The notes beneath the pieces are model-generated. The model had not been told where the DNA came from, did not search any database, and saw nothing but the letters and a program-made list of their open reading frames with translations. From a virus, in the IMG/VR virus record IMGVR_UViG_3300035701_000030, positions 1-61,499 of that record: DNA of 61,499 nucleotides. The stretch is one strand, 5' to 3'. Below, piece by piece: positions 23,508 to 31,036 of this stretch. Every line of letters starts with the position of its first letter. The first letter of the stretch is position 1. Position numbers and translations under genes: made by a program.

Positions 23508-24698
23508 ATGAGGATATTCTATGTTGGAGATTCGCCTACAGTTGATACAGGCTTTGGCGTGGTTTCCAAAAATTTAATAAGTCGTTTTTATAATATGGGC
23601 TATGAAATAATAGTTTTGGGTATAAACCATAGGGGAGAGCCTTACGATCCAAAGTTATTTCCATATCCCATTCATCCTACAGCCGGATCTAATTTAGACT
23701 CAATGTACGGTTATTCAAAATTTTGGGATCTATACGACCACCTTAAACCAGATATTGTGTTCTTTTTAAATGATCCGTGGGTTATAAGTCAGTACCTCGA
23801 TACAAAACCACAAGATCACCCCGGAATATCTAGGGGAACTAAAACTGTGGGATATTACCCCACGGATGCTGGACCAATAAAAAAAGAGTGGGTAGATACG
23901 CTAAATAAGCTAGATGCTCAAGTCTGTTACTCCAACTACGCAGAAGGCGTAGTAATAGAATCCAATGGGGGAAAGAGGCCATCTAACTTACATCAGATAT
24001 ATCATGGAGTAAATAGGGACGAGTTTTTTCCTGTTAACCAGAGCATTGCTAGAGCAATGCTTAAGATAGATCAAAATGAATTCGTGGTGGGGATGGTTGC
24101 GCGTAATCAGTTTAGAAAACGCTTTGATCTTCTACTGAAAGCGTTTCAAATATTTGCAAAGGGCAAACCAGAGGCTAGATTATATCTACATACAGCTATG
24201 TTCGATGTTGGGTTTGATATTAGTGAATTAATAAGGCAATTAAAATTAGATAAGAAGGTGTATGTAACAAAGGAACTTAGATCCGATAAAGGAGTTCCTG
24301 TGAAAGACCTAAATATTATTTATAATACATTCGATGTGAATGCTTTGATTAGTTTAGGAGATGGGTTCGGACTTCCAGTAGCTGAGAGTATGGCTACAGG
24401 GTGCCCACAGGTCGTAAGCGGCCACTCCTGCCTTAAAGAGTTGGTAGAGGGGCATGGAGGCTTGACTGTTAAAACCTCCGCTTGGATACTTAATACTTCG
24501 GGTATTAATACATGGGGAGGAGTATCTGATGTAGATGATATTGTTGCGCAATTAGAGGTATTATATAAGAACAGGGAGTTACGTATTAGAATGTCAGAAG
24601 AAGGCTATAAATTTATATCGCAAGAAAAGTTTACTTGGGATTTTGCGGCTAATAAATTTCAAGAAATATTTAAAAATCTATTCCATTTAATCAACTAG
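23508..24698 (+). CDS. Glycosyltransferase, GT-B fold, family 4-like
   Basis: 396 residues. The N-terminal domain has MRIFYVGDSPTVDTGFGVV. The C-terminal domain has VGMVARNQFRKRFDLLLKAF (phosphate-binding R/K region) and DGFGLPVAESMATGCPQVV, the GT4 E-x7-E nucleotide-sugar motif in which D-G-F-G-L-P replaces the usual E-G-F-G-L-P. It would transfer a sugar from a nucleotide donor. Placed between tail-tip and lysis genes, it may glycosylate virion tail proteins or modify host surface glycans; the acceptor cannot be read from sequence. Confidence 0.85.
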   Translation: MRIFYVGDSPTVDTGFGVVSKNLISRFYNMGYEIIVLGINHRGEPYDPKLFPYPIHPTAGSNLDSMYGYSKFWDLYDHLKPDIVFFLNDPWVISQYLDTKPQDHPGISRGTKTVGYYPTDAGPIKKEWVDTLNKLDAQVCYSNYAEGVVIESNGGKRPSNLHQIYHGVNRDEFFPVNQSIARAMLKIDQNEFVVGMVARNQFRKRFDLLLKAFQIFAKGKPEARLYLHTAMFDVGFDISELIRQLKLDKKVYVTKELRSDKGVPVKDLNIIYNTFDVNALISLGDGFGLPVAESMATGCPQVVSGHSCLKELVEGHGGLTVKTSAWILNTSGINTWGGVSDVDDIVAQLEVLYKNRELRIRMSEEGYKFISQEKFTWDFAANKFQEIFKNLFHLIN

Positions 24699-24714
24699 AA
24701 AGGAGGTGATAGTA

Positions 24715-25350
24715 TTGAAGTCACTAGACATATTAGATTATGCGCCTAGATTTCAATTTGGGCAAGCGGGAGTGCCTTGGTCGCTACAGAAAGTAGCATG
24801 TACTGATACTTGTGTTCAAATGATAATTCACTATTTTAAGGATAGGCTTATATCACTTAACGAAGTTAGACGAGATTCTGGACAAGTGCCGGGTAGGGGC
24901 TTAAAAGTTTCTCAGTCATTAAGAGCATTACAACTAAATGGTGTATCTAGTTATAGATGGGATGTAGGCTATAATAGAGCCAACATGATATCTAGATTAA
25001 AATTAGGGCCAGTAATAGCATCTGTAAACTATAGATATTATCCGGCATGGGCTGGACATTGTTCTAATACGACCAGCAAGGCTGAAATGGGAGGGAAAAC
25101 AGACTGTTATTTTACAGGCTCTCATGCTGTATTAGTTATTAAGGCAATTCCTATTTATAGAGGTAGTAAAGTTACTGGGTACGAGTATCTTGTACGCGAT
25201 CCAGACCACGACTCCCCCGGTAGATCAGAGAAACCTAACTACGATAGAATTTCCGAAGCACAATTAAAGAAAGCTATGGAGTACATTACTTACTTACCCG
25301 GATGGGATAAACCAACAGTCGTTTATTCAGTTAAAAAGAAAACATTATAA
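24715..25350 (+). CDS. C39-like cysteine peptidase, probable endolysin
   Basis: 211 residues. A perfect AAAGGAGGTGAT ribosome site sits 6-7 nt before TTG at 24715; a longer reading from GTG 24706 lies inside that site and is rejected. The fold is papain-like C39 type: nucleophile Cys29 in ACTDTCVQM (the position of CGPTALAM in relatives), His137 in GSHAVLVI and Asp162 in VRDPDHD. Such domains cut peptide bonds in peptidoglycan cross-bridges or stems. With the holin candidate 12 nt downstream, it forms the lysis cassette. It lacks a recognisable cell-wall-binding domain. Confidence 0.8.
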   Translation: MKSLDILDYAPRFQFGQAGVPWSLQKVACTDTCVQMIIHYFKDRLISLNEVRRDSGQVPGRGLKVSQSLRALQLNGVSSYRWDVGYNRANMISRLKLGPVIASVNYRYYPAWAGHCSNTTSKAEMGGKTDCYFTGSHAVLVIKAIPIYRGSKVTGYEYLVRDPDHDSPGRSEKPNYDRISEAQLKKAMEYITYLPGWDKPTVVYSVKKKTL

Positions 25351-25362
25351 GGAGTTGATATT

Positions 25363-25653
25363 ATGCCACAAGGTATTCTTATTCCGTATACGCTACTTGA
25401 AAAGATTCCGTTAATAGGAAATCTTACATCTAATCAGAAAGCAGTTTTATATCGGGCATTAAAGGCAGCAGTTGCTACATTTATCTCGATACTATTAGTT
25501 GCTGCTACAAGTGGAGTTCTGTTTCCTGCTGAATGGAGTCCAATAATTATTATTGCTGCTACAACTATTCTACAGGCAGTAGATAAGGCGCTTCGATCTG
25601 TTCCAGACGAGCCGCCACCAACAGATGAAATTCCTGAAGAAATTCCCGCGTAG
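25363..25653 (+). CDS. Putative holin
   Basis: 96 residues with an AAGGAG ribosome site. Two hydrophobic segments are visible (about 30-52, AAVATFISILLVAATSGVLF, and about 57-71, SPIIIIAATTILQAV), followed by a Pro/Glu-rich acidic tail (PDEPPPTDEIPEEIPA). The size, two membrane spans, charged tail and position after a wall hydrolase fit a holin. It is the last gene before a strong terminator. Confidence 0.8.
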   Translation: MPQGILIPYTLLEKIPLIGNLTSNQKAVLYRALKAAVATFISILLVAATSGVLFPAEWSPIIIIAATTILQAVDKALRSVPDEPPPTDEIPEEIPA

Positions 25654-25681
25654 TATAATAATATATGCTAATATTATACTA
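25651..25681 (+). repeat. AT-rich hairpin with flanking direct repeat
   Basis: TAGTATAATA (25651-25660, beginning at the holin stop) pairs with TATTATACTA (25672-25681). The 14-mer ATATATGCTAATAT occurs at 25661-25674 and again at 25681-25694. It is an AT-rich element of unknown role, possibly mRNA 3'-end protection or a protein-binding site. Confidence 0.55.
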
Positions 25682-25730
25682 TATATGCTAATATAGCTGT
25701 GTAACATACACAGTGTAAAGGATTTTACCA

Positions 25731-25770
25731 CAAGCCCTTCCCGAAGTCAAGTCGGGGAGGGCTTGTTTTT
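25731..25770 (+). terminator. Rho-independent terminator after the lysis cassette
   Basis: CAAGCCCTTCCCGA (25731-25744) pairs with TCGGGGAGGGCTTG (25752-25765) through one G-U, with a 7-nt loop, then TTTTT (25766-25770). It ends the late structural/lysis transcript. Confidence 0.9.
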
Positions 25771-25797
25771 AGGGTAGCCAAAGGATCATAGTTAGTG

Positions 25798-25897
25798 TGT
25801 GCGGAGAGGAAGCACGCGGTTGCAAACGTTGAGTGGTATGCGCAAGGTCTTTTTAGTTAGTAGTAGCGGCTAGAAAGATATTCGGGAACTCCGCACA
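25798..25897 (+). ncRNA. Candidate structured RNA between lysis and replication genes
   Basis: A gene-free stretch (25771-25931) contains TGTGCGGAG (25798-25806), perfectly complementary to CTCCGCACA (25889-25897), closing an 82-nt interior with GC-rich segments (GCACGCGGTTGC, ATGCGCAAGG). A weak promoter-like CATAGT at 25787-25792 would start a transcript near the first base of the stem. It does not fold as a tRNA (no T-arm or CCA) and I recognise no riboswitch core. It could be a small RNA or a 5' leader controlling the SSB-replication operon. Confidence 0.4.
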
Positions 25898-25931
25898 AAT
25901 AATTTCATCTACTTTTATTAGGAGAGTGAGT

Positions 25932-25940
25932 ATGAGTTAA
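25932..25940 (+). other. Two-codon minigene ATG AGT TAA
   Basis: AGGAG at 25920-25924 lies 7 nt before ATG AGT TAA. It has ideal ribosome-site spacing but encodes only Met-Ser. It lies 55 nt upstream of the SSB candidate, in an otherwise gene-free leader. It may be a regulatory leader peptide or the remnant of a lost gene. Confidence 0.4.
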
Positions 25941-25994
25941 AGTCCAATAGCTACAATAGCCATATGACCAAACATATCTTAGGAGAAGATTAAA

Positions 25995-26741
25995 ATGCCA
26001 TTTGCTGAAATAGCGCCAGTTAAATCCTATGTAGAGACGCGAAAGCGTACCTCAGCAGCGTATGTAAAGTTTACAGAAGATTATCGAATTACACTTCGAA
26101 TGCTCAATGTCGGTGCCCGCACCATTTGGAAGCATTGGATTCCACAGGCCAATAAGGGAATTGGTATGTCTGCCAATTGTCCTAACGTTCGTGCAGATAT
26201 GTCTGTTTGCCCGCTGGAGGCGGGAGTCAAGGGTCTTGCTAAAGATGATCCTGTTCGTAGGGATGCCGTAGCACGACGAAGGTTTGTTGTTAACGTTCTA
26301 GATCGGACCCCGTATACCACATGCAGCGCATGTAATACAGATACACCGGGTAAGGTGTGCATTAATTGTGGTAATGATTTGAAGAAGGGGCATGATTTTA
26401 AGCCCCTTAATAAAGTCAAGATTATGGAAGGGGGTGTGCAGCTTTTCAACTACTCCTTGAATCCAATTCAAGAAATGCAACAGGAGGACCATAACGCTGA
26501 TATTACGGAATACGATATCGTATTTACAACTGCTGGAACAGGCCGGGACAAAAAGATTGCAGCCATACCGCAAAAACCAGAAGCACTTGATGAGAGCGCA
26601 CTTCTAGATCCTGAAACGGGAGAAGCACAAGCGCTGTTCAATCTTGATGATCTAGCGGAACCAACACCTATCGAGGAAATCGAAATGATGCTAAAGGGTG
26701 CCACAATGCAGGAGATTAATGAGGCACGCGGGATCAAGTAA
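25995..26741 (+). CDS. Single-stranded DNA-binding protein candidate (gp32-like, zinc-containing)
   Basis: 248 residues with a strong TTAGGAG site. Features: basic/aromatic N-terminal part (ARTIWKHWIP), Cys62 and Cys72 (NCPN, VCPLE), a zinc knuckle C110-x2-C113-x8-C122-x2-C125, a KVKIMEGGVQLFNYSLNPI strand region and an acidic C-terminus (EALDESALLDPETGE, LDDLAEPTPIEEIE), as in phage SSBs of the T4 gp32 kind. It opens the operon that encodes the replicative helicase. Its codon use looks more GC-rich than its neighbours, in keeping with high expression. Confidence 0.65.
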   Translation: MPFAEIAPVKSYVETRKRTSAAYVKFTEDYRITLRMLNVGARTIWKHWIPQANKGIGMSANCPNVRADMSVCPLEAGVKGLAKDDPVRRDAVARRRFVVNVLDRTPYTTCSACNTDTPGKVCINCGNDLKKGHDFKPLNKVKIMEGGVQLFNYSLNPIQEMQQEDHNADITEYDIVFTTAGTGRDKKIAAIPQKPEALDESALLDPETGEAQALFNLDDLAEPTPIEEIEMMLKGATMQEINEARGIK

Positions 26742-26941
26742 TGAAGACAGCTTATTTTCTTGCCGAGTTGGATTTTGATAGTAGATATACTTTACAGGAG
26801 ATAAAATTTCACCTAAGGCGGGCGCTTAGCCAATATATTAACGAACTGGAAGATGACGATGAAGATGGTATTCAACTTGGTGAGGTAGCACTACTAGATG
26901 TTGACCCTAGAAAAGTACTTGGAGGAAATACGCAGGGATAA
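26741..26941 (+). CDS. Hypothetical small acidic protein
   Basis: 66 residues, starting in a TAATG overlap with the SSB candidate. It has a helical FHLRRALSQYINELEDDDEDG core. Being coupled to SSB and upstream of the helicase, it may be a replication accessory factor; no family recognised. Confidence 0.65.
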   Translation: MKTAYFLAELDFDSRYTLQEIKFHLRRALSQYINELEDDDEDGIQLGEVALLDVDPRKVLGGNTQG

Positions 26942-27278
26942 AAAAGCTGGCTGGTCAAGAGTGTTTTCGGACATTCTTGGCCAGCCTCTTTCTGATAAGG
27001 AAAGATTTTTAAAGGTCGTAGATAATTATGGCGATCTTATTGTCTTTGAATCCCTAGTTGTTACCTCTTCTAAGCGGCTAACAGCCGACCCGTTGAACTA
27101 TGTAATAGCCGTTGCTAATCAAAAGTGGAGGGATGATTTAATTAGTCAAGCAAAGGCTGATGAGGACTCCATTAAAACAAATAGAGCAATTGAGAATTCC
27201 AAGAATGCAAATCAGTTGCTCTATGAAAAAATAGAGGAAGCTAAACGGAGGATTCATGCAGCAGACGATACCGTTTAA
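26898..27278 (+). CDS. Hypothetical protein upstream of DnaB, possible helicase loader/organiser
   Basis: 126 residues, largely helical; GAGGT lies 8-9 nt upstream of the ATG, and the gene overlaps the previous one by 44 nt. The middle (TSSKRLTADPLNYVIAVANQKWRDD) recalls the region of replisome-organiser proteins in which a DPL-x-Y-I...W helix precedes a charged tail. The rest is Lys/Glu-rich. Phages often encode the helicase loader just before DnaB, so loader is the working guess, not shown. Confidence 0.6.
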   Translation: MLTLEKYLEEIRRDKKAGWSRVFSDILGQPLSDKERFLKVVDNYGDLIVFESLVVTSSKRLTADPLNYVIAVANQKWRDDLISQAKADEDSIKTNRAIENSKNANQLLYEKIEEAKRRIHAADDTV

Positions 27279-27292
27279 TATTGGTAATAGCT

Positions 27293-28606
27293 ATGAGTAA
27301 TGTGGTCCCCTTCAATGAGGAATTTGAAAAAGCAGTAATTGTAGGAGTATTAGCAGATCCTTCATTATTTCCCCGTGTTTCGCTTATTGTGCTGGAGGAT
27401 GATTTTTATAAGGACGTTCATAAGGAAATCTACCGCGCAATTTCTGAGTTAGAAACTGATCAAATAGACTCTCTTACAGTCCAAGATAAGTTAAAGGATA
27501 AAACAAAGGAGTATTTTAGCACACTTATTAAAGATAGTGATGCTCTTCTTCCAAGTTTATCTAATATTTTGTTCTATGCTGAGCAGATTCGTGGGGATAG
27601 CAAACTAAGAGCAGGAATTGCTTTAGGGCGAGATATTATTACTGCTTGCATAGAGCCAAATGCTATTGCGTCATATACTATCCAAAAATTGGAAGATATG
27701 TTCGCTAAATTTTTACAGAACCGCATTGATGTGGGGGCAAATATACCCACAGGACAAGCGTTCGATGAATTTGTTCAGACACTTGGACAAAAGGTGGACG
27801 ATAAAGAAATCATACGAACAGGATTTTTCGGGATAGATATGATCCTTCATCGAATGGAGGGTTTAATTGTATTAGCAGCTAGGCCGGGTATAGGTAAAAC
27901 TGCTTTAGCTGTAAACATTGCTAGAAATGTTGCTAATGATCGTCCTGTAGCTTTCTTTTCGCTTGAGCAGACAAGGGAGCAGATATTCGAAAGAATGCTT
28001 GCTACAGAATCGGAGGTATCTCTTGAAGAGATACGAACAGGCGCTTTTATAGCGGATGATCGCTCAGTAGAAAAAGTTAATGAGGCTAAGAATAGGTTAA
28101 TCCCTGTCTTAGATCGTATTCATATTGATGAAGAGGCAAGTGTCCCAACAAGTCATATTACGTCTGTTTCAAGACAGAAAAGGCTTGAATGGGGGGATCT
28201 AGGGTTAATCATCGTAGATTACCTACATATTCTTAGGCTAAACGATAAACATATTGTGGATGCCCTTGGGGACGCTACTAAAGAGTTACGAGCACTCGGA
28301 AAAGAGCTAAATTGTCCTGTTCTTTTGTTAAGTCAGCTATCCAGACAAAATGAAACTGTTATCACGGGCGGCGAACAAAAGAGAAGTAAGCGAAGACCAG
28401 AGTTATCTGATCTTCGCTCATCTGGTGAAATTGAACAGTCAGCAGATGTTGTTATCTTTCTCTATCGGGAATCCTATTATGACGATATGGGACAAATGCC
28501 CGAAGAGGATGTTGTTGAGGCAATTGTGCGTAAGCACCGTAATGGTAGAACTGGAGTCGCTCTTCTAAGATGGGTACCCAAATTCGTAAAGTTTAGAGAT
28601 TTGTAA
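27293..28606 (+). CDS. dnaB: Replicative DNA helicase, DnaB family
   Basis: 437 residues from ATG 27293 (an upstream TTG at 27281 is possible). The N-terminal domain (NEEFEKAVIVGVLADP) is DnaB-like. The RecA-type motor has Walker A ARPGIGKT (196-203), FFSLEQT (motif H1a), Walker B LIIVDYLHIL (about 305-310), LSQLSR and DLRSSGEIEQSADVV (motif H4), with the arginine-containing RKHRNGRTG near the end. It unwinds DNA 5'-3' at the fork. No primase domain is fused and no primase gene is visible in the window. Confidence 0.95.
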   Translation: MSNVVPFNEEFEKAVIVGVLADPSLFPRVSLIVLEDDFYKDVHKEIYRAISELETDQIDSLTVQDKLKDKTKEYFSTLIKDSDALLPSLSNILFYAEQIRGDSKLRAGIALGRDIITACIEPNAIASYTIQKLEDMFAKFLQNRIDVGANIPTGQAFDEFVQTLGQKVDDKEIIRTGFFGIDMILHRMEGLIVLAARPGIGKTALAVNIARNVANDRPVAFFSLEQTREQIFERMLATESEVSLEEIRTGAFIADDRSVEKVNEAKNRLIPVLDRIHIDEEASVPTSHITSVSRQKRLEWGDLGLIIVDYLHILRLNDKHIVDALGDATKELRALGKELNCPVLLLSQLSRQNETVITGGEQKRSKRRPELSDLRSSGEIEQSADVVIFLYRESYYDDMGQMPEEDVVEAIVRKHRNGRTGVALLRWVPKFVKFRDL

Positions 28607-28617
28607 GGTGATATAAC

Positions 28618-29244
28618 TTGGGTAGACTTGTAAGAAGTAAAAAAGAGTATGTATGCTCTAATTGTTCAACTAAATATATAAGATGGCAAGGAATATGTGA
28701 TCAATGTAAAAATGGCGGGACTTTACAAGAAGTAATACTTGTTCCCCCTAAACCTAGGGCTACGCGAAGTCAAAGGTCGATTAATGAGCGCTCCAAGCGA
28801 TCTGAGCGCTCTATAGCTAGGCGTATGCAGGATGTAGATGGGCGTGATCCAGAATTCTCCCGCATATCCTCTTCTACTGGAAGAGTGGGGCATATTACAA
28901 GCCTACAGTTTGATGCTGTGTCCCGTACCTATGTTACAGAGAATAAAAACAGGGCTATGCCTACTTGGTTGATTCAGGCGTGGATCAAGATTAATCAAAG
29001 GGCTATCGACTTTAATAAGCACGCTCTATTGCATATAGAGCCGTCCAACATGCCTAAAACATTCCCCCTTAATGGGGAGCATAAAAACTTAGATACTCTT
29101 GCAGTTATTGGGCAAACGTGGCACGAGTTATTATTAATAAGATCCAAAAAGTTGGAAAAAATAGAAAATTTAGTTCTCTATAACCTCTCTTTGTCGAGCG
29201 ATAAAGTAGTAGGTGAAGTTTCCGAAATATTGAGGGAAGAGTAA
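28618..29244 (+). CDS. RadA-type zinc-ribbon protein without ATPase
   Basis: 208 residues from TTG, with AAGGTGA just upstream. The first 45 residues copy the RadA/Sms zinc finger: YVCSNCSTKYIRWQGICDQC...GTLQE (C-x2-C...W-x-G-x-C-x2-C). Instead of a RecA core, the rest is a basic, Ser/Arg-rich linker (RATRSQRSINERSKRSERS) and a helical C-terminal domain. Placed after DnaB, it may bind single-stranded DNA or the helicase. The function of this architecture is unknown to me. Confidence 0.7.
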   Translation: MGRLVRSKKEYVCSNCSTKYIRWQGICDQCKNGGTLQEVILVPPKPRATRSQRSINERSKRSERSIARRMQDVDGRDPEFSRISSSTGRVGHITSLQFDAVSRTYVTENKNRAMPTWLIQAWIKINQRAIDFNKHALLHIEPSNMPKTFPLNGEHKNLDTLAVIGQTWHELLLIRSKKLEKIENLVLYNLSLSSDKVVGEVSEILREE

Positions 29245-29245
29245 G

Positions 29246-29599
29246 TTGTCCCAAAAAGTGACAAAGAGACATAACAATCGGTTTTCTACGCTTGAAGTTG
29301 AGTCCCCGGTTGATCTATACTGGATCAATCGCTCTTTAAATAAAGAGAACGACGAAACCATTACGAAGAAAGGGGAGTCTACCATTATTTGTGATGCCTT
29401 TTGGGATGAATTTCTTATCGCCGCCAAAGCCGTATATAAACTTAACCGCGAAGCTGATTTGTTCGATGCCTTCAACTTTGTTAGGGAGCGGTTTCTAGGT
29501 GGCTGGACGATGCTTGAGGACTCAACTTTTATAACAAACATTGATACTCTTATTGAGCGGGAGTATAAAAAAGAAGTGAGGGCCGGAAAGTGGCAGTAA
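29246..29599 (+). CDS. Hypothetical protein
   Basis: 117 residues from TTG, one base after the preceding stop. Contains WINRSLNKENDETITKK and an aromatic-helical DAFWDEFLIAAKAVYKLN segment. It overlaps the next gene by 10 nt, so it sits inside the replication operon. No family recognised. Confidence 0.7.
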   Translation: MSQKVTKRHNNRFSTLEVESPVDLYWINRSLNKENDETITKKGESTIICDAFWDEFLIAAKAVYKLNREADLFDAFNFVRERFLGGWTMLEDSTFITNIDTLIEREYKKEVRAGKWQ

Positions 29600-29778
29600 A
29601 AGAACCCGTTAGAAAGATAAGGGTCAGATTGTCTGTTGATACAACCACAGATGAGTTTACAGCTATTTTAAAATCCGTCTATAAAATTACAAGGAATGTT
29701 CTTGTAGTGGAGCAAGTTATATATTTGGACAAAGAAGAATATCCTGATTTTGGAATTCAGGAGTCTGCGAGTGTTTAA
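29590..29778 (+). CDS. Hypothetical small protein
   Basis: 62 residues from GTG, with GAGGG 7 nt upstream. A beta-strand-rich basic N-terminus (KIRVRLSVDTTTDEF) is followed by VLVVEQVIYL. It overlaps the next gene by one base (TAATG). Unknown function. Confidence 0.65.
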   Translation: MAVKEPVRKIRVRLSVDTTTDEFTAILKSVYKITRNVLVVEQVIYLDKEEYPDFGIQESASV

Positions 29779-30077
29779 TGGATGTAGATATTGATGCCCT
29801 CTATTTGGAAATATCCAAATACCTTTCTGAATTAGATGTTAGAGTTGACGGAGAGCATTTATGGACCAACTATGAAAGTGCTACGGGTATTTTAATCCGC
29901 CTACAAGAGATACACAATGAATTGTCTTATCTGGAGGTCATAGGAAAGGCAAGTCCCGATGTAAAGAAATTTAGAACGGCTATTGTTGACCCAACAATTG
30001 AGCGTTTTGAGCGAATTGCAATGTACGAGTCAAGAAAAATTACAGCAAAAAGTATTGAAGCACAGCTAGATAGGTAA
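29778..30077 (+). CDS. Hypothetical helical protein
   Basis: 99 residues starting in a TAATG overlap. Mostly helical (IDALYLEISKYLSELDVRV, RLQEIHNELSYLEVIG). Its RFERIAMYESRKITAKSIEAQL end looks like a coiled coil. Part of the replication operon; unknown function. Confidence 0.65.
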   Translation: MDVDIDALYLEISKYLSELDVRVDGEHLWTNYESATGILIRLQEIHNELSYLEVIGKASPDVKKFRTAIVDPTIERFERIAMYESRKITAKSIEAQLDR

Positions 30078-30083
30078 GGAAAG

Positions 30084-30341
30084 ATGGAAGAAGCGTTCAA
30101 AGTCAAAACAACTGCGTGGAAGAATCATAGTCTCGATGATTCTTATGATATTGAGTACTCTGGCGGTTGGATGGTTAGTAACTGGAAGGATGATGAATCA
30201 GGCGGCAAGGGACTTTGCCTGTTAACCAACTATGCAACAGCCAAAGGTAATGTAGTATCTGTTCAAACCGTTATTTCAAAGGATAATCTTATCAAAGCGC
30301 TAGCACTTCTAGTGGATGAGGAAAAAGATGAAGCAGAATAA
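30084..30341 (+). CDS. Hypothetical protein
   Basis: 85 residues, ribosome site TAAGGAA. Contains a WMVSNWKDDESGGKGLC region, with a short acidic helix at the end (ALALLVDEEKDEAE). It overlaps the next gene by 14 nt. Unknown. Confidence 0.65.
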   Translation: MEEAFKVKTTAWKNHSLDDSYDIEYSGGWMVSNWKDDESGGKGLCLLTNYATAKGNVVSVQTVISKDNLIKALALLVDEEKDEAE

Positions 30342-30558
30342 ATACGTCAGAGAAAACCATGACATTATTGTTACTTTTAGTGATGATATTACTACTGCCG
30401 AAATTTGGGATAGGCAGGGAAATTATGCACGCGGTAACTCTAAGCATCATCCCGACGATTCCTATGTCGAAAGGTTTGGTCAAAGATTGGCATTAGCCCG
30501 TGCATATTCTCGCTACTATCGCAAGATCGAAAAACAATTAGTAAGGAGTACCAAATGA
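30328..30558 (+). CDS. Hypothetical protein
   Basis: 76 residues. ATG 30328 is chosen because GATGAGGA sits 6-7 nt upstream; an in-frame ATG at 30316 would increase the overlap. Basic C-terminus (SRYYRKIEKQLVRSTK). Unknown. Confidence 0.6.
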   Translation: MKQNKYVRENHDIIVTFSDDITTAEIWDRQGNYARGNSKHHPDDSYVERFGQRLALARAYSRYYRKIEKQLVRSTK

Positions 30559-30770
30559 TGGAAGAACTTATTGTTGATCTAGAATATATTAAAGAGCGAG
30601 TAGCCCTAGTTGAACTAGCAAAGGATGATCCCGAATCGGCACATATCGTACAAGACGACCTCTGGTATAGCGTTCTTGTGGCTATTGCAGAAGGAACTGA
30701 AAATGCTTCTGAGTTAGCAAGGGCTGCGCTTCAAGTTATTGATATTGACTATCCTAGGTGGCACGCATAA
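30555..30770 (+). CDS. Hypothetical small acidic protein
   Basis: 71 residues. AAGGAG lies 6 nt before an ATGATG start. Acidic helices (LIVDLEYIKERVALVELA, EGTENASELARAALQV). Overlaps the previous gene by 4 nt and the next by 1 nt. Unknown. Confidence 0.65.
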   Translation: MMEELIVDLEYIKERVALVELAKDDPESAHIVQDDLWYSVLVAIAEGTENASELARAALQVIDIDYPRWHA

Positions 30771-31036
30771 TGACTAAGTTTGATTCGTTTCTAAGGACCA
30801 ACGATCTTGAAGGTACGGCAACTAATAAATATGGAGAAGCTGTTTATTTGGGCAAGGCCAATACTGTAAAGCATACCAAATACGCCTATAATATTATTTG
30901 GGATATTCCCGAGGTTACTAGCACTTCCTCTCTTGATAAAATTATTCTCCACAATGGTTCTAAAGTGTTCGGTGTTATAAATATGCCGTTTTTTAGACTG
31001 GATGGACACACGAAGGTACAGGTTACAGTTAAGTGA
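30770..31036 (+). CDS. Hypothetical protein
   Basis: 88 residues. The ATG at 30770 forms a TAATG overlap and has AGGTGG about 8 nt upstream, so it is preferred to GTG 30758. Mixed beta sequence (KIILHNGSKVFGVINMPFF). It overlaps the nuclease gene by 4 nt. Unknown. Confidence 0.65.
   Translation: MTKFDSFLRTNDLEGTATNKYGEAVYLGKANTVKHTKYAYNIIWDIPEVTSTSSLDKIILHNGSKVFGVINMPFFRLDGHTKVQVTVK

Noticed and set aside
25798-25897. A tRNA in the lysis-replication gap (7-bp acceptor-like stem)
   Set aside because: No T-arm, D-arm or CCA fits the interior; reported instead as a candidate structured RNA.
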